A stretch of DNA of 64,000 bases. It comes from Planctomycetota bacterium (GTDB taxonomy: Bacteria; Planctomycetota; Planctomycetia; Gemmatales; Gemmataceae). The notes beneath the pieces were generated by a model. The model was not told where the DNA came from and did no database searches. It saw nothing but the letters and a program-made list of their open reading frames with translations. Position 1 is the stretch's first letter. The number at the start of each line of letters is the position of its first letter. The stretch spans positions 24,195 through 88,194 of the forward strand of contig JAKOSN010000073.1 of the NCBI GenBank assembly GCA_029777335.1. Reading direction: 5' to 3'. Shown here one piece after another: positions 39,675 to 48,714 of the stretch. The position numbers and the translations under genes were made by a program.

Positions 39675-40062
39675 TTACAATCCCTTTCGCTTGCGTTTCT
39701 TTTCCTGGCCGCGCGCGTCTTTCGCCCCGGTCGATCCCCCTTACCAGACAGCCCTCGTTCGCCGACTGCCTCCCTTCGCTGGGTTCGGCACCGCAGGGTA
39801 ATGGTCCGGTTCCTTCACCCGCCGCCTCCGCGCCGCGCTCGCCTCCCTCGGCGGCTGCGCTGGAATCAGACAGTCGCAACCGTTCCCGATCAGATCCTGT
39901 CGCCCCGCCTGGATCAGCGCCTCCCGCACCGTGAAATAGTTCTCCGGCTTGAAAAACTGCATGAGCGCCCGCTGCATCTTTCTGTCTCGCAAGCCCTTCG
40001 CGACGTACACCTGCTCTTTTGTAAACGGGTCGATTCCCGTGTAGTAAACACATGTGGCGATG
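39675..40062 (-). pseudogene. Decayed duplicate of the ygiQ 3' end
   Basis: This stretch encodes the last part of a YgiQ protein, starting in the middle of the sequence (first matching residues IATCVYYTG) and continuing through [18 protein letters not shown] and [12 protein letters not shown]. An in-frame TAA at 39741-39743 interrupts it and the frame then continues for 21 codons to a Lys/Arg-rich KKRKRKGL end at 39675. The intact gene is at 43931-45982. DNA identity with that copy is complete over about 75 bp next to 40062, then falls with distance. The abrupt end at 40062 is a recombination boundary. Confidence 0.85.
39901..40062 (-). repeat. Direct repeat, copy 1 (ygiQ 3' segment)
   Basis: Matches 44181-44342 in the same orientation with only a handful of differences; the last ~75 bases, up to and including gcgatg, are identical. 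After position 40062 the two sequences diverge completely. The two copies flank the sigma-factor/kinase gene pair. Confidence 0.9.
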
Positions 40063-40117
40063 CGGGGGTGATGCGTACAAAGTGCACTTTACACAGAAGG
40101 CCCGGCGCTTGGCCGTT

Positions 40118-40783
40118 TCATTTCAAGAGATTCAGTACGTCCCGACACGCGGATTCGAGTTGAGTTTCCGTGGCCGTCGGCATCTGGAAGGCCAGGACTC
40201 GTCGCAGTGCGGATCGGAACTCGTCGCGGGCGGTCGCGAACTCGTGGTGCAGTTTCGCGGCGTCCTCATTCCACTTCGCCGCGATGTCGCGGATCGGCAT
40301 TCCCTCCTGAAAGCGAAGCCGCAACAACTCGACGCGCCGTACGGCCCGTTCGCCGGACTTTGCCGCGTTTTCGGCCTGCACGCGGGCGGCTTCCTTCAAA
40401 AGAGTCCTTGCCCATGCTTTGTCGAAGGCGCGAGACAGGCTGGTGTCCTCTGCGGGGTGATCGTCTTGAATCGGGATGGCAGGCCGATGCTTCTCTTCGT
40501 GCCGCCGGGCGATGTTCCGCAGCACTCCATGGAAGAACGCCCGGAACCCCTCCGGCTGCGACTGTACGACCTTGTCCAATACGCCGTTGGCCTTGAAGCA
40601 TTCGACGAACACATCCTGCACGGCGTCATCGAGCTTGGACAATAGCGGCGACCGCTGCCACCGGCTGACGAGGTACCCGCGAGCGATCGGTTGATAGAGG
40701 CGTGCGAACCGGTCGCGCGCGGGCTGATCGCCGGCGGCCGCGGCGTGGATCAGCGTCCAGCAAGTGGCGTCGGGGGGCGTCAC
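40118..40783 (-). CDS. ECF-like sigma factor paired with a Ser/Thr kinase
   Basis: 221 residues. Region 2-like segment [20 protein letters not shown] then [40 protein letters not shown], and a C-terminal region 4-like helix-turn-helix ([40 protein letters not shown]). Longer linker than classical ECF factors, as in the planctomycete groups encoded beside protein kinases. Its ATG overlaps the kinase stop by four bases, so they are co-translated. Probable job: gene regulation by the kinase through phosphorylation of, or competition for, the sigma factor. Confidence 0.82.
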   Translation of the reverse strand: MTPPDATCWTLIHAAAAGDQPARDRFARLYQPIARGYLVSRWQRSPLLSKLDDAVQDVFVECFKANGVLDKVVQSQPEGFRAFFHGVLRNIARRHEEKHRPAIPIQDDHPAEDTSLSRAFDKAWARTLLKEAARVQAENAAKSGERAVRRVELLRLRFQEGMPIRDIAAKWNEDAAKLHHEFATARDEFRSALRRVLAFQMPTATETQLESACRDVLNLLK

Positions 40784-43700
40784 TTCTTCTCCTTCGGCAT
40801 CGGGGCCACATCCTTTGCCGCCGGGTATTTCGCTCGCAATTCGCGGTACTTCTTCGCCTCATCCGGCCTGTCCGTAGCCGTGTACAGTTCGATCAACCGG
40901 TCGAGGGCTTCGGGGATGCGGGTGTTGCCCTGCGGCGGGATGGTCTTCTCGCGGGCCTTCATCCCCTCGTAGCCCTTGAGCAGTAGCGGCTCGGCGTCGG
41001 CGTACTTCTTCTGGCCCAGCAGCGCCCCGCCGAGCCGCGACTGCGTGTTGAACGTATTCCACGCATCCGGCTGGGTCTTCTCGCGGATCGCCAGGCACTC
41101 GCGGAGCAGCGGCTCGGCCTCGGCGTACCCTTTCATATCCAGCAGCGTCTGTCCGAACACGGCCATCATCCCGGCCAGTTGCGGGCTCTCCTTCGGCAGT
41201 TTCTTGCGGACGTCGGCGAGCAGCTCGTCTATCAATTTCCGGGCTTCGGCATGCTTGCCGGCCTTCGCGTAGCCGTCGAGCAATTGCACGCCGACCCAGG
41301 AGATGGCGGGGTACTTCTTGGACGCCCGGTACGCCTCCTCCAGAAGCGGGAGCGCCTCCGTCACCCGCCCGGCGTCCTTGTAGTTCACTCCCAGGTTGGC
41401 CACCGTCATCAGCGTGTCTGGGTGGCCTCGACCGAGTTTCTTCTCCCGAAGCGGTAACACCTCTTCGAACAACGGGATAGACTTGTCCAACCGCTTTATC
41501 CGCCAGTAGCTCGCCGCGAGGTTGTTCATGCTGGTGAGCGTGTCGGGGTGCTCGGCCCCCAGCTTCGCCTTCATGAGCTTCACGGTTTCCTCGAGGATCG
41601 GCAGGGCCTTGTCCAGCTTCCCGGCGGCCTGGTAGGCCATGGCGAGGTTGTTCATGCTGGCGAGCGTGTTGGGGTGCTCGGCCCCCAGCTTCGTCTTCCG
41701 GAGCTTCAGGGTTTCCTCGAAGAGCGGCAGGACCAGGTCCAGCTTCCTGGCGTCCCGGTAAGCCATGGCGAGGTTGTTCATGCTGGTGAGCGTGTCGGGG
41801 TGCTCGGCCCCCAGCTTCGCCTTCCGGAGCTTCAGGGTTTCCTCGAAGAGCGGCAGGGCCTGGTCCAGCTTCCTGGCGTCCCGGTAAGCCATGGCGAGGT
41901 TGTTCATGCTGGTGAGCGTGTCGGGGTGCTCGGCCCCCAGCTTCGCCTTCGCCAGCTTCAGGGTTTCCTCGAAGAGCGGCAGGGCCTGGTCGAGCTTCCC
42001 GGCGTCCTGGTAGGCCCCGGCGAGGTTGTTCATGCTGGTGAGCGTGCTGGGGTGCTCGGACCCCAGCTTCGCCTTCGTGACCTTCAGGGTTTCCTCGAAG
42101 AGCGGCAGGGCCTGGTCCAGCTTCCCGGCGTCCTGGTAGGCTGCGGCGAGGTTGATCATGCTGGCGAGCGTGTCGGGGTGCTCGGCCCCGTGTAGTCTGG
42201 TGAAGGTCTGGCGGGCCTTGGCGAACAGTCCGATCGCCTCCCGCGGGTAGCCCAGGCTGATGAGCGACCTACCGAGGCGATTCTGCAGTTGGGCCACCGC
42301 CAGCGGGTCGCCGACCGATTCCCCCTCCAGTTGCTCCGCCGCCCTCACCAGCCGCTTCGCCAGCACTGCCTCCAGCGGCTCAGTCCCCTGCTTCACCTTG
42401 CGGATGTCCAGGTCGGTGAAGATCGAGGTGATGATGTCGTTCCCCTTCTCGATCTGCTGGAGCCGCTTCTGCGCCTGCTCGTGGGCCGCTTTCTCGGCCG
42501 TCGCCGCCTGCTCCGCGGCGTGACGCTGTGCCGCTTCCGCGGCGCGGGCCTGCTCCTTGGCCTGAGCCTCGTCGCGGGCCAGCCCTTCCTGCCGCTTCGC
42601 CTCGGCTTCCTGCTTCCGCGCCTCGACCAGGCCCCACGTCGTACCGGCCATGCCCGCGAGCAAGGCGAACAGCACCAGACTCGCGGCGATCACCTGCCCC
42701 CTGTGCCGCCGCACGAACTTCTTCACCCGGTATGCCGTGCTCGGTGGATGAGCCAGCACCGCCTCGCCGCTCAGATAGCGCAGCACGTCCGCCGCGAAGC
42801 CGTTGGCCGTCTCGTACCGCCGGGCACGGTCCTTCTCCAACGCCTTCATCACGATCCAGTCGAGTTCGTTGCGGAGCAGACCCGTCAGCTTCTTCGGCTC
42901 GGTGCCGCGGCTCGCGGACAGGCTCGGCAGGGCGTCGGCGGTGCTCAGTTTTGTGCTCGGCCGCGGCGGTTCCTCCTCCCGCACCACCCGCAGGATTTCC
43001 AGCAGCCCCGCCTTCTGCAATTCCTTCCGGGAGAATGGTGGCGAGCCGGTCAGCAGTTCGTACAGCAGCACACCGAGCGAATAGACGTCACTTCGCGTAT
43101 CGATGTCCAGGTTGTTCAGGCTGGCCTGCTCCGGGGACATGTACTGCGGCGTGCCGACCACGCCGCCGAACGCCGTCTCGATGGTCTGCTCGGTGAGCGT
43201 GCCGCCGGTCGCCTTGGCGATGCCGAAGTCGATCACCTTCGGCACCGGTTTGTCGTCATACAGCGCGACCAACACGTTCGACGGTTTGATGTCCCGGTGG
43301 ATGATGCCCTTCTGGTGGGCATGTTGGATCGCCTGGCACACGGGGACGAACAACTCCAGCCGCTGCTTGGGCGTGAGTTTGCAGGCGTCGCAGTACTCCG
43401 TGATCGGCACACCTTTGACGAGTTCCATCACGAAGAACGGCCGGCCATCGTGCAGCCCGCCGTCGAGCACCTTGGCGATGTTCGGATGATCCATCACGGC
43501 CAGCGCCTGCCGCTCGGCCTCGAACCGGGCCAGCACGCTCTTCGAGTCCATGCCGGCTTTGATGAGCTTGACGGCCACCTTGCGCTTGACGGGTTCGGAC
43601 TGATGGGCGACCCAGACGCTGCCCATACCGCCCTCGCCGATGCGTTCCGCGAGGCGGTACTTGCCGGCGAGGATCGTTCCCGCTTCCGGATCGGCAGGGG

Positions 43701-43821
43701 GCTGGTACGAACCTGTTTCGACCGGGCCGAAGGCGGCGGCCATGCCGGCATCCCACGCGGCCTCGGAGGAGTCGCCGGATTCCTGGGGGGTATGGGCGGA
43801 CGTCGGGTCGTTCGGGATCAT
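40780..43821 (-). CDS. PASTA-less Ser/Thr protein kinase with C-terminal TPR array
   Basis: 1013 residues. Kinase domain about 55-330: [10 protein letters not shown] glycine loop, VAVKLIK lysine, [11 protein letters not shown] catalytic loop, [10 protein letters not shown] and SPEQAS. A membrane helix follows ([20 protein letters not shown], about 420-440), then a Glu/Ala/Gln-rich coiled coil and about ten kinesin-light-chain-type TPRs (consensus [20 protein letters not shown], 42 residues). Six TPRs are nearly identical at DNA level, a sign of recent amplification. Start at 43821: GGAG 7 bases upstream. Overlaps the sigma gene by 4 bases. Confidence 0.95.
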   Translation of the reverse strand: MIPNDPTSAHTPQESGDSSEAAWDAGMAAAFGPVETGSYQPPADPEAGTILAGKYRLAERIGEGGMGSVWVAHQSEPVKRKVAVKLIKAGMDSKSVLARFEAERQALAVMDHPNIAKVLDGGLHDGRPFFVMELVKGVPITEYCDACKLTPKQRLELFVPVCQAIQHAHQKGIIHRDIKPSNVLVALYDDKPVPKVIDFGIAKATGGTLTEQTIETAFGGVVGTPQYMSPEQASLNNLDIDTRSDVYSLGVLLYELLTGSPPFSRKELQKAGLLEILRVVREEEPPRPSTKLSTADALPSLSASRGTEPKKLTGLLRNELDWIVMKALEKDRARRYETANGFAADVLRYLSGEAVLAHPPSTAYRVKKFVRRHRGQVIAASLVLFALLAGMAGTTWGLVEARKQEAEAKRQEGLARDEAQAKEQARAAEAAQRHAAEQAATAEKAAHEQAQKRLQQIEKGNDIITSIFTDLDIRKVKQGTEPLEAVLAKRLVRAAEQLEGESVGDPLAVAQLQNRLGRSLISLGYPREAIGLFAKARQTFTRLHGAEHPDTLASMINLAAAYQDAGKLDQALPLFEETLKVTKAKLGSEHPSTLTSMNNLAGAYQDAGKLDQALPLFEETLKLAKAKLGAEHPDTLTSMNNLAMAYRDARKLDQALPLFEETLKLRKAKLGAEHPDTLTSMNNLAMAYRDARKLDLVLPLFEETLKLRKTKLGAEHPNTLASMNNLAMAYQAAGKLDKALPILEETVKLMKAKLGAEHPDTLTSMNNLAASYWRIKRLDKSIPLFEEVLPLREKKLGRGHPDTLMTVANLGVNYKDAGRVTEALPLLEEAYRASKKYPAISWVGVQLLDGYAKAGKHAEARKLIDELLADVRKKLPKESPQLAGMMAVFGQTLLDMKGYAEAEPLLRECLAIREKTQPDAWNTFNTQSRLGGALLGQKKYADAEPLLLKGYEGMKAREKTIPPQGNTRIPEALDRLIELYTATDRPDEAKKYRELRAKYPAAKDVAPMPKEKK
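41518..42190 (-). repeat. 126-bp tandem repeats encoding TPR units
   Basis: The word gaggttgttcatgctg recurs at 41518, 41644, 41770, 41896 and 42022 with a variant at 42148, exactly 126 bp apart (42 codons). They lie wholly inside the kinase gene. The high identity suggests recent expansion and possible copy-number variation between strains. Confidence 0.92.
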
Positions 43822-43930
43822 GACAATCTCCGGAGCGGTGGTCACGAGAAGACATCCGGCGAGCCGCCGATTTCGCGGAAGAATTTCGCGAGAATTTTCG
43901 TGCGCCGCCGCCCGACTTGCTTCGATGGAC

Positions 43931-45982
43931 CTACTTCTTCCCCGGTCGCCGTTGCTGCGACTTTCGGCCGGGCCGGTAGCCCTTCTTCTGTCCGTGTTGC
44001 TGGAGGCCGCGCTCGCCCGGCTTCTCGCCACGCGACGGGTTGGACGGGGTGTGGTAATGATCGCCCTCCACTTCCTCCCCCCGCGCCTGGTGGTTCGCCC
44101 GCTTCCGCCGCGCCTCGATCGCTTCCTTCGGTGGGTTTGCTGGAATCAGGCAATCGCAACCGTTCCCGATGAGGTCCTGGCGCCCCGCCTGGACCAGAGC
44201 CTCCCGCACCGTGAAATAGTTCTCCGGCTTGAAGAACTGCATCAGGGCCCGCTGCATCTTTCTGTCCCGCAAGCCCTTCGCGACGTACACCTGCTCTTTT
44301 GTAAACGGGTCGATTCCCGTGTAGTAAACACATGTGGCGATGTCGAACGGCGCAGGGATAAAATCCTGCACCTGATCGGGCCGATAGCCGTTGCGCTTCA
44401 GGAAGAGCGCCAGGTCGATCATCGCGTGCAGGTCCGAGCCCGGGTGGCTGGCGATAAAATAGGGCACCAGGTATTGTCTGGGCTTCCCCGCCTGACGCGA
44501 CGCCTTCTGAAAGTCCTTCGCAAACGTGCCAAAGTTGTCGATCGCCGGCTTCTTCATCAGCTCCAGCACGTGCGGATCGGTGTGCTCGGGCGCCACCTTC
44601 AGATGTCCGCCCACATGATGCTCCGCCAACTCCCGGACGTACTCCGGCGAGAGTTGCGCCAGATCCATGCGAATTCCGCTGGCAACCAGCACCTTGCGAA
44701 TCCCGGGCTCCGTTCGCGCCCGACGCATCAACTCCAGCAGCGGACCATGATCGGTGCCCAGCAACTTGCAGATGCTCGGGTGCACACACGACTGGCGCTT
44801 GCAGATCGCCTCCACCTCGGGCCGCGTGCAGCGCATCTGGTACATGTTCGCCGTCGGTCCGCCAATGTCACTGATCACCCCGGCAAATGCCGGGTCGGCC
44901 GCCATCTTTTGCACTTCGCGCAGAATCGAGCCTTGGGAGCGCGACTGGATAATCCGCCCCTGGTGCGCGGTGATCGAACAGAAGGTGCAGCCGCCAAAAC
45001 AGCCGCGCATGATCGTGATCGAATCCTTGATCATCTCATACGCTGGGATCGGCTCCTGGTAGCGCGGATGGGGCCGCCGGGTGTACGGCAGATCGTACAC
45101 GGTATCCATCTCCGGTTCGCTCAGCGGCAAACTGGGCGGGGTAACCACCACCGCCTGACGCTCGTGAAACTGCACCAGCGTGCGGGCATTGAAGGGATTG
45201 GTGTTGAGATGGATTAACCGCGTCGCCTCGACAAAGGCCATCCGGTCCGAGCGCACCGCCTCGTAGCTCGGCAGAACCACCGCCTCGCCTGGGTTTCCCC
45301 GCAGCTGCTCACTCTCCTTCGCGCCGAGCAGACAGGCCATTCCCCGCATGGAGCGCAGCTCGCGTACGCTCTTCCCTGCCGCCAGGGCACGAGCGACCGC
45401 CACGATGGCATGCTCGCCCATCCCGTAGACCACCAGGTCCGCCTTGCAATCCAGGAGAATCGAGCGGCGAACGGTGTCGCTCCAGTAATCGTAATGAGCC
45501 AGACGCCGGAGCGAGGCCTCCACGCCCCCCGCAATGATCGGGACTCCAGAAAAGGCCTCGCGCGCACGATGGCAATAGGGCAGAGTCGCGCGATCGGGGC
45601 GCAGGCCAATCCGGCCCCCCGGCGAATAGGCGTCGTCGTTGCGCACCTTGCGACTGGCAGTGTAGTGGTTGATCATCGAATCCATGTTGCCCGCGCTGAT
45701 CGCGAAGAACAGCCGGGGCCGACCGAACTGACGCCAGGGTTCACAGGAATGCCAATCTGGTTGGCTGAGGATCGCCACGCGAAACCCGGCGGCTTCCAGG
45801 GTGCGCCCCAGAATCGCCATGGCAAAACTTGGATGATCCACGTAGGCATCGCCGGTGACAAACACCACATCGACCTCGTCCCAGCCGCGCTCGGCCATTT
45901 CGGCGCGCGACATCGGTAAGGGCGGCGAGGCGTAGCGTTCGTTCCACAATGGCAGCGCGAGACGTGCGGATTCCCTGGTCAT
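43931..45982 (-). CDS. ygiQ: YgiQ-family radical SAM protein
   Basis: 683 residues. N-terminal cobalamin-binding-like/UPF0313 domain ([38 protein letters not shown]), then a radical SAM core with the CxxxCxxC motif in [18 protein letters not shown], and the conserved [14 protein letters not shown] strand ([11 protein letters not shown]) and [10 protein letters not shown] basic C-terminal tail ends [10 protein letters not shown]. Function of the family is unsettled. ATG at 45982 has GGGGAAA about 8 bases upstream. The 3' 160 bp exist as a second copy at 39901. Confidence 0.93.
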   Translation of the reverse strand: MTRESARLALPLWNERYASPPLPMSRAEMAERGWDEVDVVFVTGDAYVDHPSFAMAILGRTLEAAGFRVAILSQPDWHSCEPWRQFGRPRLFFAISAGNMDSMINHYTASRKVRNDDAYSPGGRIGLRPDRATLPYCHRAREAFSGVPIIAGGVEASLRRLAHYDYWSDTVRRSILLDCKADLVVYGMGEHAIVAVARALAAGKSVRELRSMRGMACLLGAKESEQLRGNPGEAVVLPSYEAVRSDRMAFVEATRLIHLNTNPFNARTLVQFHERQAVVVTPPSLPLSEPEMDTVYDLPYTRRPHPRYQEPIPAYEMIKDSITIMRGCFGGCTFCSITAHQGRIIQSRSQGSILREVQKMAADPAFAGVISDIGGPTANMYQMRCTRPEVEAICKRQSCVHPSICKLLGTDHGPLLELMRRARTEPGIRKVLVASGIRMDLAQLSPEYVRELAEHHVGGHLKVAPEHTDPHVLELMKKPAIDNFGTFAKDFQKASRQAGKPRQYLVPYFIASHPGSDLHAMIDLALFLKRNGYRPDQVQDFIPAPFDIATCVYYTGIDPFTKEQVYVAKGLRDRKMQRALMQFFKPENYFTVREALVQAGRQDLIGNGCDCLIPANPPKEAIEARRKRANHQARGEEVEGDHYHTPSNPSRGEKPGERGLQQHGQKKGYRPGRKSQQRRPGKK
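44181..44342 (-). repeat. Direct repeat, copy 2 (inside intact ygiQ)
   Basis: Partner of the repeat at 39901-40062; see there. The spacing between copies is about 4.28 kb and contains the complete sigma/kinase pair. Confidence 0.9.
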
Positions 45983-46073
45983 GGCGAGCAATTTCCCCAA
46001 GAGTTTTCCCCGCGTTCATTGTAGCAGACGCGTCGGGAAAAACCCTCGGGGAGAAATCACCGGCAAAGGGGAA

Positions 46074-47288
46074 TCAGGAGGAGGCGTCTTCCGCCTGGCG
46101 CTCCTTGAGACGCGCCAGGACAGCACGCACATCGACCCGGCGGGTAGCGGGCGGAGGCACTTGCGGGAAGGAATTGGCTGGTTTGGGATGACCGAAGAGA
46201 AACCCTTGCCCCAGCTGGCACCCCAGGCGACGACACATCTCCGCCTCGGCCCAGGTCTCCACTCCCTCAGCGATGATCTTTACACCCAGGCGGGAAGCTA
46301 CCGTGCCAAGCCCGCCAATCAAATCCTGGCGCGCGGGCGATTGATCAATACCGCGCACCAGTTTCATATCGAGCTTGATAAAGTCTGGCGGAACCTCGGT
46401 CAGTTCGGCCAGCCGCGATTGCCCCGCTCCAAAATCATCATAGGCCAGCGCTACCCCCAGTTCGTCCAGCCGATGTCGCAACCGCTTCATGGTCGTGGTG
46501 TCGGCGACCACATTCTCATGCACCTCGACCACCAGATGCCGCCCACTGCGGAAGGCCGCCACCACCTCGCTCAACGACTGCACGAAACCCTGGTCCTCCA
46601 TCTCAGACGGATGGATGTTCAGAAAGAAGTAGTACAACCCCGGCAGCCCCGCCGTCTCATGGATCGCCACCAACCGGAACAGACGACTCAGTTGCGGCGC
46701 CAGCCCACACTTCTCGGCGAGACGAAACAGATCCGCAGGGTTGGGGCTGAACTCGTTGTGCGTACCGCGTCCCAGCGCCTCGTACCCGATCACCTCCTGA
46801 GTGTGGAGATTGATGATCGGCTGAAAGGCGATGCGCACATGATGCCGTTCCAGGATCTCGCCAAGGATTTCGCGGCCATAGATCACGCTCAGAGGCAAGT
46901 CCGTACGCACTGGATCGGTCTGGATCTCAGCGCTCTCCGTACAACGGTTGCTGGTGAGGTTATCCTCGCAGGTAAAGCGAAACTCCTTGTGCGCAATGTG
47001 GACAATATCATTGTTCCGGAGCGGGGCATCCTGAATCCGCACGCGATTGACAAACGTTCCGTTCGTGCTCCTCAGATCGCGGATGCGAAACGAGCCGCCC
47101 TGGCAAAAAATCTCCGCATGGTGTCCAGAGACTTGCCGCGAATAAATCACAAATTCAGAGAGGGGATTCCGTCCGATCCGATACGGAAAGCGATCAATCA
47201 GGATTCGCTGGGGAATGGCGTCGTTTTCAGGGTAGTGCTCCAGGGCTGGTTGGGCAACCATCATATCAAGTTCCGAGGGTGCTTGCAT
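46074..47288 (-). CDS. FHA-EAL protein, likely cyclic-di-GMP phosphodiesterase
   Basis: 404 residues. FHA domain at about 25-100: PYRIGRNPLSEFVIYSRQVS, GHHAEIF, LRSTNGTFVN and the NDIVHI strand. EAL domain at about 145-385: YEALGRG (EAL motif), FFLNIHPSEM (Asn metal ligand), VEVHENV (Glu), LAYDDFGAGQSRL (DDFG), FIKLDMKLV and IIAEGVET, GQGFLFGHP. Catalytic residues appear intact. FHA reads phosphothreonine, so a Ser/Thr kinase may switch c-di-GMP breakdown. Start uncertain (GTG at 47324 or ATG at 47288). Confidence 0.88.
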   Translation of the reverse strand: MQAPSELDMMVAQPALEHYPENDAIPQRILIDRFPYRIGRNPLSEFVIYSRQVSGHHAEIFCQGGSFRIRDLRSTNGTFVNRVRIQDAPLRNNDIVHIAHKEFRFTCEDNLTSNRCTESAEIQTDPVRTDLPLSVIYGREILGEILERHHVRIAFQPIINLHTQEVIGYEALGRGTHNEFSPNPADLFRLAEKCGLAPQLSRLFRLVAIHETAGLPGLYYFFLNIHPSEMEDQGFVQSLSEVVAAFRSGRHLVVEVHENVVADTTTMKRLRHRLDELGVALAYDDFGAGQSRLAELTEVPPDFIKLDMKLVRGIDQSPARQDLIGGLGTVASRLGVKIIAEGVETWAEAEMCRRLGCQLGQGFLFGHPKPANSFPQVPPPATRRVDVRAVLARLKERQAEDASS

Positions 47289-47618
47289 CGAATGCTCTCG
47301 CGCAGAGGAGAACCTTGTGGGCACAGTTCACGACTCTGACGTCGCACTGTCTCAAGGTACCATTTGCCCTCCTGCACGCCCAGCCACCAGAAGTTCCTCT
47401 GGGCGTCGGGCGCGGATTCCACGTCAGAGTGGTACCTTGTCCCAACTGTAGCTCATACCGCTGATGGGCGGAGCCAAAAGAGAGGTGGGGCTGATAAATT
47501 TCTGTGTAAGGAAAAACCTGGAATTGGATTGCTAATCCGAGCATGCACCGAAGATCGGGCCCGCGGATCCCCGCGCTTCTCCGGCATGCTCGGACGGGCG
47601 AAGGTCGCTACGCTCCTC
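47289..47618. other. Intergenic region without a supported gene
   Basis: 330 bp between the FHA-EAL gene and the ECF sigma gene end; nothing recognised. Confidence 0.4.
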
Positions 47619-48293
47619 TCACAGCAACAGGGGAGGAACGACCCCCTTGCAACGCAAGCAGTGCCGCAACTGCTCCACTGCAAGCTGTTTGCGACGAGTG
47701 AGCGTGGGTGTGCTCAGCTTCAATAACGCGGCCACCTCTGTTTGCTTCAGCCCCTTGTCAAAGATCAGTTCACAGACCTGGCGCAGCTCCTCGGGCAGCT
47801 CGTCCATGCAGGTGCGGAGGACCGCCAGCAGCGCCTGATGCTGCAGGATTTCATCCGCAGACGGGGTCGGATCAGCTGCCAACGCCAGGGGCGAATCGGT
47901 CTCCTCGGCATCCCCGGAGTGCAGATCACTATCCGCCCGAATGCGCGAGGGTTTGCGCCGCAGATAGCTAACCGCCACGTTGTGCAGAATGCCAAACAGC
48001 CAGGGATGCAGCGGTTTGCGAGCCCGGCTCCAGCGCGCCGAGGGACGCCCCTTGGTGTCGGCGGCCTTGAAGAGCGCCTCGCCAGCCAGTTCCTCTGCCT
48101 TCTGTTCCACCCCCAGCATCTTGTGCAACTTGATAAACCTTTTGTTGTACCCAGGAACCAGCAGCGACATCAGAAACCGCGGGCGATAACGACGATCGAT
48201 CTCGGCAAACGCTTGATTGGCCTCCTCCTCATCTTCTTCTTCGTAATAGGTTTCCATCAGGTCCTCATCAGTCATCGCGGCGTAGCGTGTCAT
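47619..48293 (-). CDS. ECF-family RNA polymerase sigma factor
   Basis: 224 residues. Acidic N-terminus (LMETYYEEEDEEEANQAF), sigma region 2 (FAEIDRRYRPRFLMSLLV, LAGEALFKAADTKGR, PLHPWLFGILHNVAVSYLRR) and region 4 (MDELPEELRQVCELIFDKG, LKQTEVAALLKLSTPTLTRR). Belongs to the ECF-like group common in planctomycetes. No anti-sigma gene adjacent. The ATG at 48293 gives a normal N-terminus; GGAGGG lies 12 bases upstream. Confidence 0.85.
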   Translation of the reverse strand: MTRYAAMTDEDLMETYYEEEDEEEANQAFAEIDRRYRPRFLMSLLVPGYNKRFIKLHKMLGVEQKAEELAGEALFKAADTKGRPSARWSRARKPLHPWLFGILHNVAVSYLRRKPSRIRADSDLHSGDAEETDSPLALAADPTPSADEILQHQALLAVLRTCMDELPEELRQVCELIFDKGLKQTEVAALLKLSTPTLTRRKQLAVEQLRHCLRCKGVVPPLLL

Positions 48294-48714
48294 TCTGGTT
48301 GCCACCCTCCGGACCTTGAAATGGGCCTCTGTGCTTCGGGGCCTGCGCCAGCGCCCTGGCTCCGAGTGCAGCTTTTCCGGGCGAGCACCGGAACGCAAGC
48401 GCACACGCTCGGGTCGCGCTTCAGGTCGCGCCAACCAGGGAGCGTTCCAGCGCGGTTGGACGGCAAGGTCAACGATCAACGAATCGGTAAGCAAATCGTT
48501 TGAGTTAACGTGTGGAAAGGATGCCGGGGCGCGACGAGCAGTTGTGAGCCGATCAAGGAACGCCTCCTGGGTGCAGAGAAGGAATTCGGGAAACGTCTTC
48601 GGGGTGGCCGGATCGAGACCATCTCCGGTCGTGGACGGGACGGTCTCCCGCCAGATCTCACGGTCTGCTGGTGCTCTCCTGAGGAGGGGTAAGGGAAACT
48701 GAGATACTCAAAGT
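48294..48714. other. Intergenic region upstream of the sigma gene
   Basis: About 420 bp between the sigma-factor start and the rpoC-like stop codon. No gene is convincing and promoter elements cannot be assigned with confidence. Confidence 0.4.

Noticed and set aside
41518..42190. Regular DNA repeats suggestive of a CRISPR or satellite array
   Set aside because: The 126-bp period is an exact multiple of three, in frame with a TPR protein, and there are no unique spacers.
41548..42195. Repetitive open frame on the plus strand ([22 protein letters not shown] repeats)
   Set aside because: It is the mirror image of the TPR-coding repeats of the kinase on the minus strand.
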